From assembly GCA_964458125.1 (NCBI GenBank), contig CAYWHE010000170.1, positions 1 to 9,075 on the forward strand: a stretch of DNA of 9,075 nucleotides, read 5' to 3'. A program made the translations under genes and the position numbers. The stretch's first letter is position 1, and every line of letters begins with the position of its first letter. The DNA comes from CAYWHE01 sp964458125 (lineage in GTDB: Bacteria; Bacteroidota; Bacteroidia; AKYH767-A; OLB10). Below the pieces are notes generated by a model. It was not told the DNA's origin, did no database searches, and saw nothing but the letters and a program-made list of their open reading frames with translations. Positions 1 through 6,901 of the stretch are shown in pieces.

Positions 1-170
1 ACATATGACACCCCTCTTTCAAAAGGCCGGTCAGGCAATTGATCACTGAGATGGGCATAGAGAATTTTCTCCGTCAGGGTCATGGGTCTTCCGGTGAGCA
101 GGCGGGCGGCGGCAATTTTCGCAGGCAATCCGTCATACACCCGCTTCATCATATCAAGATCAAAAGCCAT
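1..170 (-). CDS. acn: Aconitate hydratase, N-terminal fragment (runs off the window)
   Basis: Reading the minus strand from the ATG at 170 gives 56 codons open to the window edge. The protein begins MAFDLDMMKRVYDGLPAKIA and continues with a GRPMTLTEKILYAHL stretch, ending near RPFERGVSY. This matches the start of Bacteroidota and mitochondrial-type aconitases, where a short helix is followed by a (G/R)RP-LTL-EKILY-HL segment and then the first substrate-domain strand. Aconitase interconverts citrate and isocitrate in the TCA cycle using a [4Fe-4S] cluster; the cluster cysteines and catalytic residues lie outside the window. The start is chosen because MAFD is the usual N-terminus of this family and no upstream in-frame extension looks conserved. 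It is separated by 135 bases from the lipoprotein gene upstream, and a candidate promoter lies in that gap. The identification rests on about 56 residues. Confidence 0.85.
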   Translation of the reverse strand, partial: MAFDLDMMKRVYDGLPAKIAAARLLTGRPMTLTEKILYAHLSDQLPDRPFERGVSY

Positions 171-210
171 TTGTTCTGTTTTTACTGTACAATAAATCCG
201 GCCGCAAGAT

Positions 211-247
211 AAAAAAAAACGGGCAAAATTGTTCCGGATAACCGGAA
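211..247 (-). terminator. Short hairpin plus T-rich tract; possible terminator or operator
   Basis: Positions 232-247 form a perfect 6-bp inverted repeat, TTCCGG and CCGGAA around a 4-base loop. On the minus strand it is followed by CAATTTTG and, 12 bases past the stem, by a run of nine T residues (219-211). It sits 59 to 74 bases past the stop of the lipoprotein gene (306), so it could end that transcript. The stem is short and the T run is not directly adjacent. The same palindrome fills the spacer of the candidate acn promoter, so an operator role is an equal alternative. Confidence 0.35.
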
Positions 248-255
248 AACCCAAA
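224..255 (-). promoter_or_regulatory. Candidate acn promoter with a palindrome in the spacer
   Basis: On the minus strand a TTTG (255-252) is followed by exactly 20 bases and then CAATTTTG (231-224). This resembles the Bacteroidota housekeeping promoter TTTG-N19-21-TAnnTTTG, with one mismatch (C for T) at the first base of the -7 box. The start point would fall near 218, giving a leader of roughly 48 bases before the acn ATG. The spacer contains the perfect inverted repeat described separately. The assignment comes from pattern matching only. Confidence 0.4.
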
Positions 256-305
256 TCAGGGACGACTCAAAATAGAATCCTTTTGGGAATGAAATTACCG
301 GATGC

Positions 306-725
306 TTATTCAGTCACCGGAACCACTACCACCAGTTCTCCGGAGGTTTGAGTGGTATTGACAGGGATGCCACCGGTTACCCGCGCATTGATAGTGCTGT
401 CCCAGCCAGCCATGTAAATATACATTTTTCCCGGCTTGAGGTTTTCGATGTGAACATGGTCCTCCCCTGCTGTTTCTCCTGCCAAAATCAAATCATAACC
501 GGCCGGGTCCGTTCCGGGAAAATTCTGGGTGTTGAATTTTATGAAGGCTGAATCCGGGTAATTTGCCTTATTTAATATAGCCGACCCGTGATGCTGCGGT
601 TTGGCTACAAGGGTCAGTTGCCCGCCCGTTCCCGACACCAGTTCGGGATCATCCTTGTCTGGCTTACAGGAAAAAAAGGCAAGCGGCAATAAAATGCTCA
701 GCAGTGTTAAGGGTGAATATTTCAT
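306..725 (-). CDS. Small putative surface lipoprotein of unknown function
   Basis: This is a 139-residue protein whose family I do not recognise. Residues 1-19 form a lipoprotein signal peptide with a hydrophobic core (LLSILLPLAFFS) and a lipobox ending at Cys20. The mature protein begins C-K-P-D-K-D-D-P-E. An acidic or Lys-acidic run just after the cysteine resembles the export signal that sends Bacteroidota lipoproteins to the outer leaflet, so surface exposure is plausible. The rest (about residues 35-139) alternates hydrophobic residues in short beta-strand-like stretches (QLTLVA, YDLILAG, MYIYMAG, ELVVVVPV), suggesting a compact beta-sandwich. Histidines cluster at 45-46 and at 90 and 92 and could bind metal, which is speculation. 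The ATG at 725 is supported by the signal peptide starting directly there and by a -7 element about 25 bases upstream. It lies between pheT and acn with its own promoter, so it is probably monocistronic. Confidence 0.8.
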   Translation of the reverse strand: MKYSPLTLLSILLPLAFFSCKPDKDDPELVSGTGGQLTLVAKPQHHGSAILNKANYPDSAFIKFNTQNFPGTDPAGYDLILAGETAGEDHVHIENLKPGKMYIYMAGWDSTINARVTGGIPVNTTQTSGELVVVVPVTE

Positions 726-750
726 ATATTTATATTTTAGGTTTTTTTGT

Positions 751-758
751 CAAAGTTA
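751..758 (-). promoter_or_regulatory. -7 promoter element of the small lipoprotein gene
   Basis: The minus strand reads TAACTTTG, a perfect match to the Bacteroidota TAnnTTTG -7 element. A start about seven bases on would lie near 744, leaving a leader of about 20 bases before the ATG at 725. No clear TTG or TTTG is found at the expected -33 position. Confidence 0.6.
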
Positions 759-1061
759 TAATATCTTGAATTGAAATGGTATAAGAGTCGCATCACCGCC
801 GTCAAACGATGCCGGGTCTGATATAACAACTGCCAACCGGTTCCTGTTTTTTCATAACCGGAAAAGGGGCCGCCCTTCCTCCGCTTGTCCAGCTGGTTTT
901 TCAAGTAACAGAGCCTGTTGCAAGGCTTCGAAAGCTTATTTATCTTCCCGCAGCACAGGCCTAATTTGATGAATTCACGGTTCACTTAAATTTCAAATGC
1001 CCGGACTGGTTTTCACAAGATTGGAAGTGGAAAACCGTCAGCAGCGGGAAGTCAAACAGGC

Positions 1062-1105
1062 GTTTAATCAGGAATTTTTAAATAACCCGGTAAAAATATT
1101 TAAAC
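1062..1105. repeat. Nested AT-rich inverted repeats downstream of pheT
   Basis: An inner perfect 7-bp repeat, ATTTTTA (1074-1080) and TAAAAAT (1091-1097), encloses a 10-base loop. An outer 6-bp repeat, GTTTAA (1062-1067) and TTAAAC (1100-1105), flanks it. The structure begins 25 bases past the pheT stop. As RNA the stems would be almost all A-U, so a weak terminator or a DNA-binding site are both possible. In AT-rich DNA such repeats also arise by chance. Confidence 0.35.
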
Positions 1106-1129
1106 AGATCCAATTCCGAATGACGAGGG

Positions 1130-3607
1130 TCAGCCTCCATGCTGTTGATCCGCACCTTTCCGGATAACTGCTCCCAGTTTCTGCTCCAGGTTTTTCATCA
1201 GTTTCTCCATGATGGCATCAATTTGTTTATCCTCAAGTGTTTTCCGGTCATCACCCAGAAAAAAGGAAACAGCGAATGATTTTTTTCCGGGCTCCACGTT
1301 TTTTCCCTCATAAACATCAAAAAGCTGTATCCGTTTGAGCAATTTTTTTTCCGATTCCCTGGCCGTTTTCTCCACGCTGGCATAGCTTACCTGATGGTCG
1401 AGCACCATGCTCAGATCCCGCTTCACTTCCGGAAACCGGGGCACATCGGTAACCTGCAATCCATCGGTTTCCATGGACCGGAGTAAAACATCCATATTCA
1501 CCTGCAGGGAAAAAACATCCTGGTGTATATCAAAGCCGGACAGAATTTTCTTCCTGATCATGCCCAATCCTCCCAGGCTGGTATTTCCGGAAAAACAGGC
1601 CAAATAAAGGGTATAACATTCCCGGGGTTCTTCCCGGAACGAATAGTCCGAAACTTCCTGTCCGCCTGCGGATTTCAGGAGATTCTGCATCAGCGATTTC
1701 AGGTAATAAACGGAATAACTTCCCGTTACCTGCATCCAGTGCGGCTTGTAGCGTCTTCCGGTCATCATGACCTGCAGGTGATTTTCTTCCCTGTACGATT
1801 CCTTATCTTTGAAATATACTTTCCCGAATTCAAAAAAACGCAAATCGTTGTTTTTCCTGTTGATATTGTAAAGCATGGACTGCAACCCGGAGAAGAGCAG
1901 CGTCTGCCGGAGGTTGGCCAAATCACTGCTGAGCGGGTTCAGCATGGGAATGGCCTCGCCCGGTAATCCCGGGAAACCGGCCTGCGTGATACTGACCAGC
2001 GAATTATTCAGGGTTTCATGAAAGCCCTGTGCGGCCAGGTAGCGCGACATTCTTTCCTGCACTTCCAGGCGTTCCGGTTTCGTGAAACGAGGCAGGCTGT
2101 TGTTCAGTTTTGAAGGCTGGCTGATCCTGTTATAGCCATAAATCCGAAGGACCTCTTCCGCAATGTCGGCAGGACGTGTCACGTCGGGCTTGAAGGACGG
2201 AATCTCCAGGCTGAAAGTATCCTCCAGTTCCCCGCAAATCCTGATACCGAGTGATCGAAGGATTTCCCTGACAACAGGCCGCTGCAGGGGCATGCCGGCC
2301 AGTTCATCCAGCCATTGACAGGAAAAGCTGACACCCGGATGAGAAACAGTACGGGGATAGCAGTCCTGGATTTCGGCATATTGAATTCCGGGTATGAGTT
2401 CAGCCATGAGCAGGGCCGCCCGCTTCAGGGCATAAATGGTCATTTCCGGGTCGGCTCCCCGTTCAAAACGGAAAGAGGCATCGGTTTTGAGTCCATGGTG
2501 ACGGGAGGCTTTTCGTATAAGGGTAGGGTTAAAATAGGCGCTTTCCAGGAATACCGTTTGCGTGGATGAGGAAATCCCGGAATCCAGCCCTCCGTAAATA
2601 CCGGCCATGCAAAGGCCTTTATCCCGATCCGAAATCATGAGCTCATCACCCCGCAGTTCCCGCTTTATTCCATCCAGCGTCAGGAAAGGGGTTCCGGGCG
2701 GAAGGGTATCCACGCGTACCTGAAGGCCCTGGATTTTTCCCGCATCAAAGGCATGCAAAGGCTGTCCTGTTTCCAGCATGACGTAATTCGTGATATCCAC
2801 CAGCACATTCAGCGGTTTAAGCCCCACGGAAAGGAGCCTGTCCTTCAGCCAGGAAGGCGATTCCCCGGCAAGTACGCCTGAGATAAACAGTCCCGAATAA
2901 CGCGGACAGGCCATTTCATCCGCAATGTGTATGCTGACTGGTGAGGAAATGGACCCCTTGAAATTTTCAACCGAATGCCGGTTCACGGACAGAGGAGATC
3001 CTGCAGCCCGGTGATCGAGAAGCCTGTTGGCATTCCAGACGGCAGCCAGATCACGGGCAACGCCGAAATGAGAGGTGGCATCGGCCCGGTTCGGCGTGAG
3101 GCCGATCTCAAAGACCGTATCCGAATGAACCTTGAAAAAATCAGCTGCACGCATACCGGTCTTGGTTCCGGGTGGCAGTACCAGGATGCCGGCATGCGAA
3201 GAACCTATGCCGATTTCATCCTCGGCACAGATCATTCCCTCGGAAACTTCCCCCCTTATTTTCGATTTTTTTATTTCAAATGGTTCTCCGTTCAACGGGT
3301 AAAGTTTGGCGCCCATGGTGGCCACCACAACCTTTTGTCCCTTATCCACATTGGGTGCCCCACATACAATCTGGTAGCTGCTTCCGTCACCGATATCCAC
3401 CCGGGTGATGCTAAGCTTATCTGCGTTCGGATGTTTGGTTTTCTCAAGCACCTCACCGATTACCATCCCGTCCAGACCTCCCTTTACGGACTCAAAAATC
3501 TCCATCCCCTCCACCTCCAGTCCGCAACCGGTAAGCATCCCGGCCACTTCTTCCGGTGTTGCGGTCAGCGCCAGGTATTCTTTTAACCAGTGATAGGAAA
3601 TTTTCAT
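1130..3607 (-). CDS. pheT: Phenylalanine--tRNA ligase, beta subunit
   Basis: This 825-residue protein is the beta subunit of the alpha2-beta2 enzyme that charges tRNA-Phe in the cytoplasm, with editing of misactivated tyrosine. The order of parts is canonical. After the N-terminal segment MKISYHWLKEYL comes an EMAP-like tRNA-binding OB fold (about 42-150, with HPNADKLSITRVDIG and CGAPNV). The B3/B4 editing domain follows (about 215-390, with DITNYVMLETGQPLHAFD and FRFERGADPE nearby). The B5 domain is at about 410-490 and ends in DVTRPADIAEEVLRIYGY. A catalytic-like core spans about 500-710, and an FDX-ACB anticodon-binding domain about 723-818 (RFPEVKRDLSMV). The length is normal for the family. 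I chose the ATG at 3607 because it gives the family N-terminus; a frame open to a TTG at 3688 adds 27 unconserved residues and begins upstream of the likely promoter. pheS is not adjacent, which is common in Bacteroidota. Confidence 0.98.
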   Translation of the reverse strand: MKISYHWLKEYLALTATPEEVAGMLTGCGLEVEGMEIFESVKGGLDGMVIGEVLEKTKHPNADKLSITRVDIGDGSSYQIVCGAPNVDKGQKVVVATMGAKLYPLNGEPFEIKKSKIRGEVSEGMICAEDEIGIGSSHAGILVLPPGTKTGMRAADFFKVHSDTVFEIGLTPNRADATSHFGVARDLAAVWNANRLLDHRAAGSPLSVNRHSVENFKGSISSPVSIHIADEMACPRYSGLFISGVLAGESPSWLKDRLLSVGLKPLNVLVDITNYVMLETGQPLHAFDAGKIQGLQVRVDTLPPGTPFLTLDGIKRELRGDELMISDRDKGLCMAGIYGGLDSGISSSTQTVFLESAYFNPTLIRKASRHHGLKTDASFRFERGADPEMTIYALKRAALLMAELIPGIQYAEIQDCYPRTVSHPGVSFSCQWLDELAGMPLQRPVVREILRSLGIRICGELEDTFSLEIPSFKPDVTRPADIAEEVLRIYGYNRISQPSKLNNSLPRFTKPERLEVQERMSRYLAAQGFHETLNNSLVSITQAGFPGLPGEAIPMLNPLSSDLANLRQTLLFSGLQSMLYNINRKNNDLRFFEFGKVYFKDKESYREENHLQVMMTGRRYKPHWMQVTGSYSVYYLKSLMQNLLKSAGGQEVSDYSFREEPRECYTLYLACFSGNTSLGGLGMIRKKILSGFDIHQDVFSLQVNMDVLLRSMETDGLQVTDVPRFPEVKRDLSMVLDHQVSYASVEKTARESEKKLLKRIQLFDVYEGKNVEPGKKSFAVSFFLGDDRKTLEDKQIDAIMEKLMKNLEQKLGAVIRKGADQQHGG

Positions 3608-3676
3608 TTTGCTGTATATTTTCCCCCGCGACGTAACCGCAAAGCGGCTCTTGCTCAGGGGGGTGGGATGACCGGG

Positions 3677-3684
3677 CAAAATTA
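3677..3684 (-). promoter_or_regulatory. Candidate -7 promoter element of pheT
   Basis: The minus strand reads TAATTTTG, matching TAnnTTTG in full. Transcription would start near 3670, giving a leader of about 63 bases before the ATG at 3607. The leader contains a small possible hairpin (AGCCGC-TTT-GCGGTT, with one G-U pair). No leader peptide rich in Phe codons is seen, so classical attenuation is not supported. The -33 region has no clear TTG. Confidence 0.5.
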
Positions 3685-3700
3685 ACAATTATGCTTTTCC

Positions 3701-3726
3701 CTGTTGCGGCCAGGTTGCCGCAACAG
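3701..3726. repeat. Perfect 10-bp inverted repeat between the protease gene and pheT
   Basis: CTGTTGCGGC (3701-3710) and its exact complement GCCGCAACAG (3717-3726) enclose a 6-base loop. It lies one base beyond the T run of the protease terminator and just upstream of the pheT -7 element. On the minus strand it is not followed by a T run; on the plus strand it is followed by C and eight A residues. It could be a back-up terminator or RNA-stabilising hairpin, or an operator overlapping the pheT -33 region (its left arm covers the expected position). Confidence 0.7.
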
Positions 3727-3727
3727 C

Positions 3728-3762
3728 AAAAAAAATCCCGCCGGCTTTGGACTGGCGGGATT
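3728..3762 (-). terminator. Intrinsic terminator of the metalloprotease gene
   Basis: On the minus strand AATCCCGCC (3762-3754) pairs perfectly with GGCGGGATT (3742-3734) across an 11-base loop. A run of eight T residues (3735-3728) starts at the stem's base. It begins 20 bases after the protease stop codon. A GC-rich 9-bp stem plus U run is a textbook intrinsic terminator, so pheT is likely transcribed separately. Confidence 0.9.
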
Positions 3763-3781
3763 CAGATTAATCCTTTGTCAT

Positions 3782-6097
3782 TTACATCTTTACGATCCGC
3801 CTGGAGGCTTTGCCATTATCGAAAATAAATTCAACGGAATAAACACCATTATCCATGTTTGTTAAGGACATGGGGAAATTAATCTGCTTTCCGGTTTTAT
3901 TGAAATTTTCTGAATACACCAGCCTTCCAAGTTTATCATAAACGCTGACGGCCACCTGGCCCCTGTAGTCATTGTCCATGGCATAATAAAACTGACCGTT
4001 TCCGGGATTCGGGTAAACATTTATACTGTTTGAAAGCGGATTTTCATCCACGCCTACTGTTCCGGTCAGCGTAAAGTTTTTATCGTTGATATCAAAGAAG
4101 GCATTTCCTTCCCCTTCCACCCAAATCCTCGCCGTTGTCGTGCTGATCATCGGTGTCCACCACTGGTAGGATCCAGTATTGGGAACATGGTACCCCAGGT
4201 ATATCGGAAAAGTTTGACCCCCGTCGGTAGAGAGGTAAATATTGACGGTTGGAGTACTGATGGGAGCTACATCGGTATTGGCCACGTTCCAGGTTATGGT
4301 TTGAAGGGTCATGGCATTGTAGCTGATGCCTGTTGTATTCGGAGAGGTGATGGCAAAGGGAGTACCGGTATTGATCACCTGGATCTGAACGGGTGTGTCA
4401 TTATTGGTTACACCGCCGCCGCCCATGCGGTTATCACGACAGGTCAGTTTAAATTTCATAAAACGGGCCACGTCGGGTTTATACTCCCCGATGGTCTGGT
4501 TGTTGGCCAGGATGTTGGATAGTTTCGGAAAGAGCCTGGTGGGTGTGGTGGCCGGCAAAAAGGACCTGAACAGGGGTCCGTTGGTATTATTGGACATGTT
4601 CCAGTTTCCGGCGCTGCCCAGGTCATATTCTTCCCAGCAATAGGTCAGTGCATCACCGTCAGGGTCGGAAGCAACACCCGTGAGTTTGAAAGGCGTCTGG
4701 TAAGGAATGACATAATTGGCTCCGGCATTTATCACAGGGGCATTATTGCCCGTAGCCGTGATGGTTGCACATCCATTTCCGGTTCCATTCATGGAGAAGT
4801 TGGTTATTTCATCAAAACTTTTGGTATGAAACATGGCATCGCTATGGAGTTGCAGATCATTCGGGGAACAGATGCCGGCATAGGCCATGATGGTGGTGCC
4901 GCTTCCCGGCTCATAGGCTGAATTGGCGGCACGGTTACCGCCTCCACAGGCATTGGTGGTACAGTTAAACGTGTGATTGGCCCCGAACTGGTGGCCCATT
5001 TCATGCGCCACATAATCCACATCAAAGGCGTCGTTTACCGGAGCCGGTGACCCCGTTACGCCCCTGGCCTTGCTGGTAGCGGAACAAACACAACCCAACT
5101 GGGCGATGCCGCCGCCTCCGGTAGAAAATACATGGCCGATATCATAATTGGCCGAGCCAATGATGCTGGTGACGTTAGTTTGGTTCTGACTGAGCATGGT
5201 ACCCCCGTTATTATTGGTATACGGGTCTGTGGCGGAGTTGGTATAGATCAGCAGGTTGGTGTTTGCAATCAATACCATCCGGATAGCCACTTCCCGCTCA
5301 TAAATCCCATCCACCCGGTTGATGGAGGTATTCATGGCGGCCAGTGCGGCGGCAACGGTTCCGCCATGAAATGCCGTGTATTCACCAGTGGCGGCAAGAG
5401 CCAAATCGTATTTCCGTAACTGGGTGCCAATGCTCTTGTTCAGGACGGGCTGCTGACCGGGAATAAAATTCTTTTCCACTTCCTGCTGGTCTAATGACGG
5501 GTCGAAACTCTTCGTTTCAGAAAATCCGCAGGCTGGCAGGGAATGGGAAGGAATAAGATCCTGCTTGTCGTAAGCGATATAATAAACATCTTCCTGGAAA
5601 AAATAAGGATCGATGTAATAACTTCCGCTGGCAGAAAGGATCTGGGCGTGAAAACCGAATTGCGTATAGTCAAACCGTACCGTTGCCGCCGGATCATCGA
5701 TACCCTGTCCGCAAAAGGTTTTTATACCAGGATACTGCGATGCCAGTTCCGGTGCCATAATAGGCGATTCCACGATATAAAATTTCTGGTTGCTGCCGTC
5801 AGGCATGGGAAAGGTAAAATAAAAATTCCTGGTGTTGTTGCCGTTCGCATCTTCCATGGGTGCACCTGAAAGGTAAGAACGCAGGGCATTCATGTCAAAG
5901 GCCAGCGCACGGAATTTCCGGGCGTGAAAGTATTGAGTACCGGTACCGGTCATGGTTTCAGGGGCTACGTCTCTCCATATCGCAGGTTCAGCCTGAACAC
6001 CGGCCCAGGTCATCAACAGCACAGCGGTGTACAGGATTGAGCTCCGCCACTTGGAGCGCATTGCAGAAAGTTTTCTTTTCGTACTCGTGAAGATCAT
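3782..6097 (-). CDS. T9SS-secreted reprolysin-like zinc metalloprotease
   Basis: This 771-residue protein is a secreted metzincin endopeptidase. A Sec signal peptide covers about residues 1-36 (basic stretch, then ILYTAVLLMTWAGVQA). A propeptide domain follows at about 41-180, containing MAPELA (114-119), KTFCGQGIDDP and YYIDPY. The catalytic domain spans about 220-445. It has the extended zinc motif HEMGHQFGANH (365-375) with zinc ligands His365, His369 and His375 and base Glu366, then a likely Met-turn at TIMAYAG (Met404). Two beta-sandwich, Ig-like regions follow (about 452-570 and 575-680). The C-terminus (about 691-771) begins VYPNPGNGQF and ends in a basic RRIVKM, a type A T9SS sorting domain that directs outer-membrane translocation and is normally removed on arrival. 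Cys129 in the propeptide could act as a cysteine switch, which is inference. ATG 6097 is taken as start; an in-frame ATG at 6061 would leave a shorter but functional signal. The substrate is unknown. The gene has its own promoter and terminator. Confidence 0.95.
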   Translation of the reverse strand: MIFTSTKRKLSAMRSKWRSSILYTAVLLMTWAGVQAEPAIWRDVAPETMTGTGTQYFHARKFRALAFDMNALRSYLSGAPMEDANGNNTRNFYFTFPMPDGSNQKFYIVESPIMAPELASQYPGIKTFCGQGIDDPAATVRFDYTQFGFHAQILSASGSYYIDPYFFQEDVYYIAYDKQDLIPSHSLPACGFSETKSFDPSLDQQEVEKNFIPGQQPVLNKSIGTQLRKYDLALAATGEYTAFHGGTVAAALAAMNTSINRVDGIYEREVAIRMVLIANTNLLIYTNSATDPYTNNNGGTMLSQNQTNVTSIIGSANYDIGHVFSTGGGGIAQLGCVCSATSKARGVTGSPAPVNDAFDVDYVAHEMGHQFGANHTFNCTTNACGGGNRAANSAYEPGSGTTIMAYAGICSPNDLQLHSDAMFHTKSFDEITNFSMNGTGNGCATITATGNNAPVINAGANYVIPYQTPFKLTGVASDPDGDALTYCWEEYDLGSAGNWNMSNNTNGPLFRSFLPATTPTRLFPKLSNILANNQTIGEYKPDVARFMKFKLTCRDNRMGGGGVTNNDTPVQIQVINTGTPFAITSPNTTGISYNAMTLQTITWNVANTDVAPISTPTVNIYLSTDGGQTFPIYLGYHVPNTGSYQWWTPMISTTTARIWVEGEGNAFFDINDKNFTLTGTVGVDENPLSNSINVYPNPGNGQFYYAMDNDYRGQVAVSVYDKLGRLVYSENFNKTGKQINFPMSLTNMDNGVYSVEFIFDNGKASRRIVKM

Positions 6098-6132
6098 TTT
6101 AGTTGGTTTTTTAAGTGTTGAATTTTGTTTAA

Positions 6133-6140
6133 CAAAGTTA
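6133..6140 (-). promoter_or_regulatory. -7 promoter element of the metalloprotease gene
   Basis: The minus strand reads TAACTTTG, a full match to TAnnTTTG and identical to the element of the small lipoprotein gene at 751-758. A start near 6126 gives a leader of about 28 bases to the ATG at 6097. The element lies in the 87-base gap after the propeptide-like lipoprotein gene, so the protease can be transcribed independently of it. The -33 region is a poor match. Confidence 0.6.
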
Positions 6141-6184
6141 CAATTTTTCCTTGATTTACCAGTCAGGCTGAAAAAAATACCGCC

Positions 6185-6790
6185 CTATTTCACCGAATCA
6201 ACCGGCATTCGTTCAGTAGGTTCACGGTTAAAATCCTGTTTATAATAACAAATATACCGGCTCAGGTCCGGGCGGCTGTAAGGATCAATGTTGATGGCGC
6301 CCTTTGGTGTCAGGATCATGGCCCTGAAACCGGCCGGGGAAAAATCCAGCCGAATGCCCAGGGAAGGATCAGCAATTCCGCTGCCGCTGAATGATTTTAT
6401 TTCCGGGTATCTGGCAGCAAGTTCAGGGGCCATGACTTCCGTTTCATAAATCCGAAAAGCCTGGTAAGTTCCTTCGGGAAACGGGATGTTGATGAAGAGT
6501 CCCGGTACGGTTGGTCTGTCCTTTTCCTTCGGTGCCGAAAACAACCATCGTTTCATCCCGTTCACATCAAGCTGCAGCAAACGGAAACTTTCCGGCCGTA
6601 TGGTACCGCTGCCGGAATCCGGTGCCGGAACGGGCAAATCCGTCCAATACCCGGTAGAGTCCCGCTCAAAAGCCGGCTGTATGGTTTCGCTTTTGGATTC
6701 CCGCACGCTGCTGATTTTCTGATGACAGGAAATCAGGAACAATAACGTGCCGGAAAAAAAACAGGCGAGGCTTCTCGGAGACAGGATCAT
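6185..6790 (-). CDS. Lipoprotein consisting of a stand-alone protease-propeptide-like domain
   Basis: This is a 201-residue protein. Residues 1-21 form a lipoprotein signal peptide with a hydrophobic core and lipobox LISC, the modified residue being Cys22. A linker of about 27 residues follows, then one domain at about 49-187. That domain aligns almost end to end with the propeptide (residues 41-180) of the metalloprotease encoded just downstream. Shared segments include the W-x-D opening, VMAPELAARYPEIK, SGSGIADP, R-x-D, GF-x-A-x-IL, the IDPY turn and KQDF; by eye about 40% of residues are identical. The catalytic domain and sorting domain are absent, and the protein stops about 14 residues after the match ends. 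The protease's propeptide Cys (FCGQG) is replaced by Ser (FSGSG). The frame is intact with a sensible signal peptide, arguing against a fresh pseudogene. A membrane-anchored inhibitor, folding helper or immunity protein is my inference; a remnant of a duplicated protease is the alternative. No clear promoter is visible in the 111 bases upstream. Confidence 0.85.
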   Translation of the reverse strand: MILSPRSLACFFSGTLLFLISCHQKISSVRESKSETIQPAFERDSTGYWTDLPVPAPDSGSGTIRPESFRLLQLDVNGMKRWLFSAPKEKDRPTVPGLFINIPFPEGTYQAFRIYETEVMAPELAARYPEIKSFSGSGIADPSLGIRLDFSPAGFRAMILTPKGAINIDPYSRPDLSRYICYYKQDFNREPTERMPVDSVK

Positions 6791-6901
6791 AACCGGATTT
6801 GAATGGGTAAATAAATGAAAAATTGCTCATATTTAAAAACGGAGTTCAACAAGCGTTGTCTGCTGGTCTGAAAAGGAGGTAAAATTCTTCCGGAAAATGA
6901 T

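Larger units (their letters stand above)
726..1129. other. 404-base intergenic region between pheT and the small lipoprotein gene
   Basis: Nothing here is convincing as a gene. An 82-codon open frame on the minus strand (985-737) has a cysteine- and arginine-rich composition without recognisable domain features and overlaps the -7 element at 751-758, so I treat it as chance. The side next to pheT carries nested AT-rich inverted repeats (1062-1105), and the side next to the lipoprotein gene carries its promoter. I see no tRNA-like cloverleaf and no strong intrinsic terminator. The stretch at about 770-1060 holds nothing I can name. Confidence 0.5.

Noticed and set aside
737..985. An 82-codon open frame on the minus strand in the gap between pheT and the small lipoprotein gene.
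   Set aside because: It has no recognisable domain, has an odd composition, and runs across the -7 promoter element at 751-758. It is most likely chance.
2975..3586. A 203-codon plus-strand open frame within pheT, and other long plus-strand frames (for example 7896-8408 and 1523-1966).
   Set aside because: Each lies antisense to a gene with strong family motifs and encodes protein with no coherent domain. They are shadows of the coding frames opposite.
3608..3688. A longer pheT reading frame starting at a TTG at 3688.
   Set aside because: The extra 27 residues do not resemble PheT, and the TTG lies upstream of the likely -7 element at 3677-3684. The ATG at 3607 gives the family N-terminus.
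6098..6184. A frameshifted remainder of a second protease after the propeptide-like lipoprotein.
   Set aside because: Only 87 bases separate the two genes and they contain the protease promoter; no catalytic-domain remnant fits there.
6155..6205. A terminator for the propeptide-like lipoprotein gene, suggested by the T run at 6171-6177 on the minus strand.
   Set aside because: I could not find a convincing stem directly before the T run.
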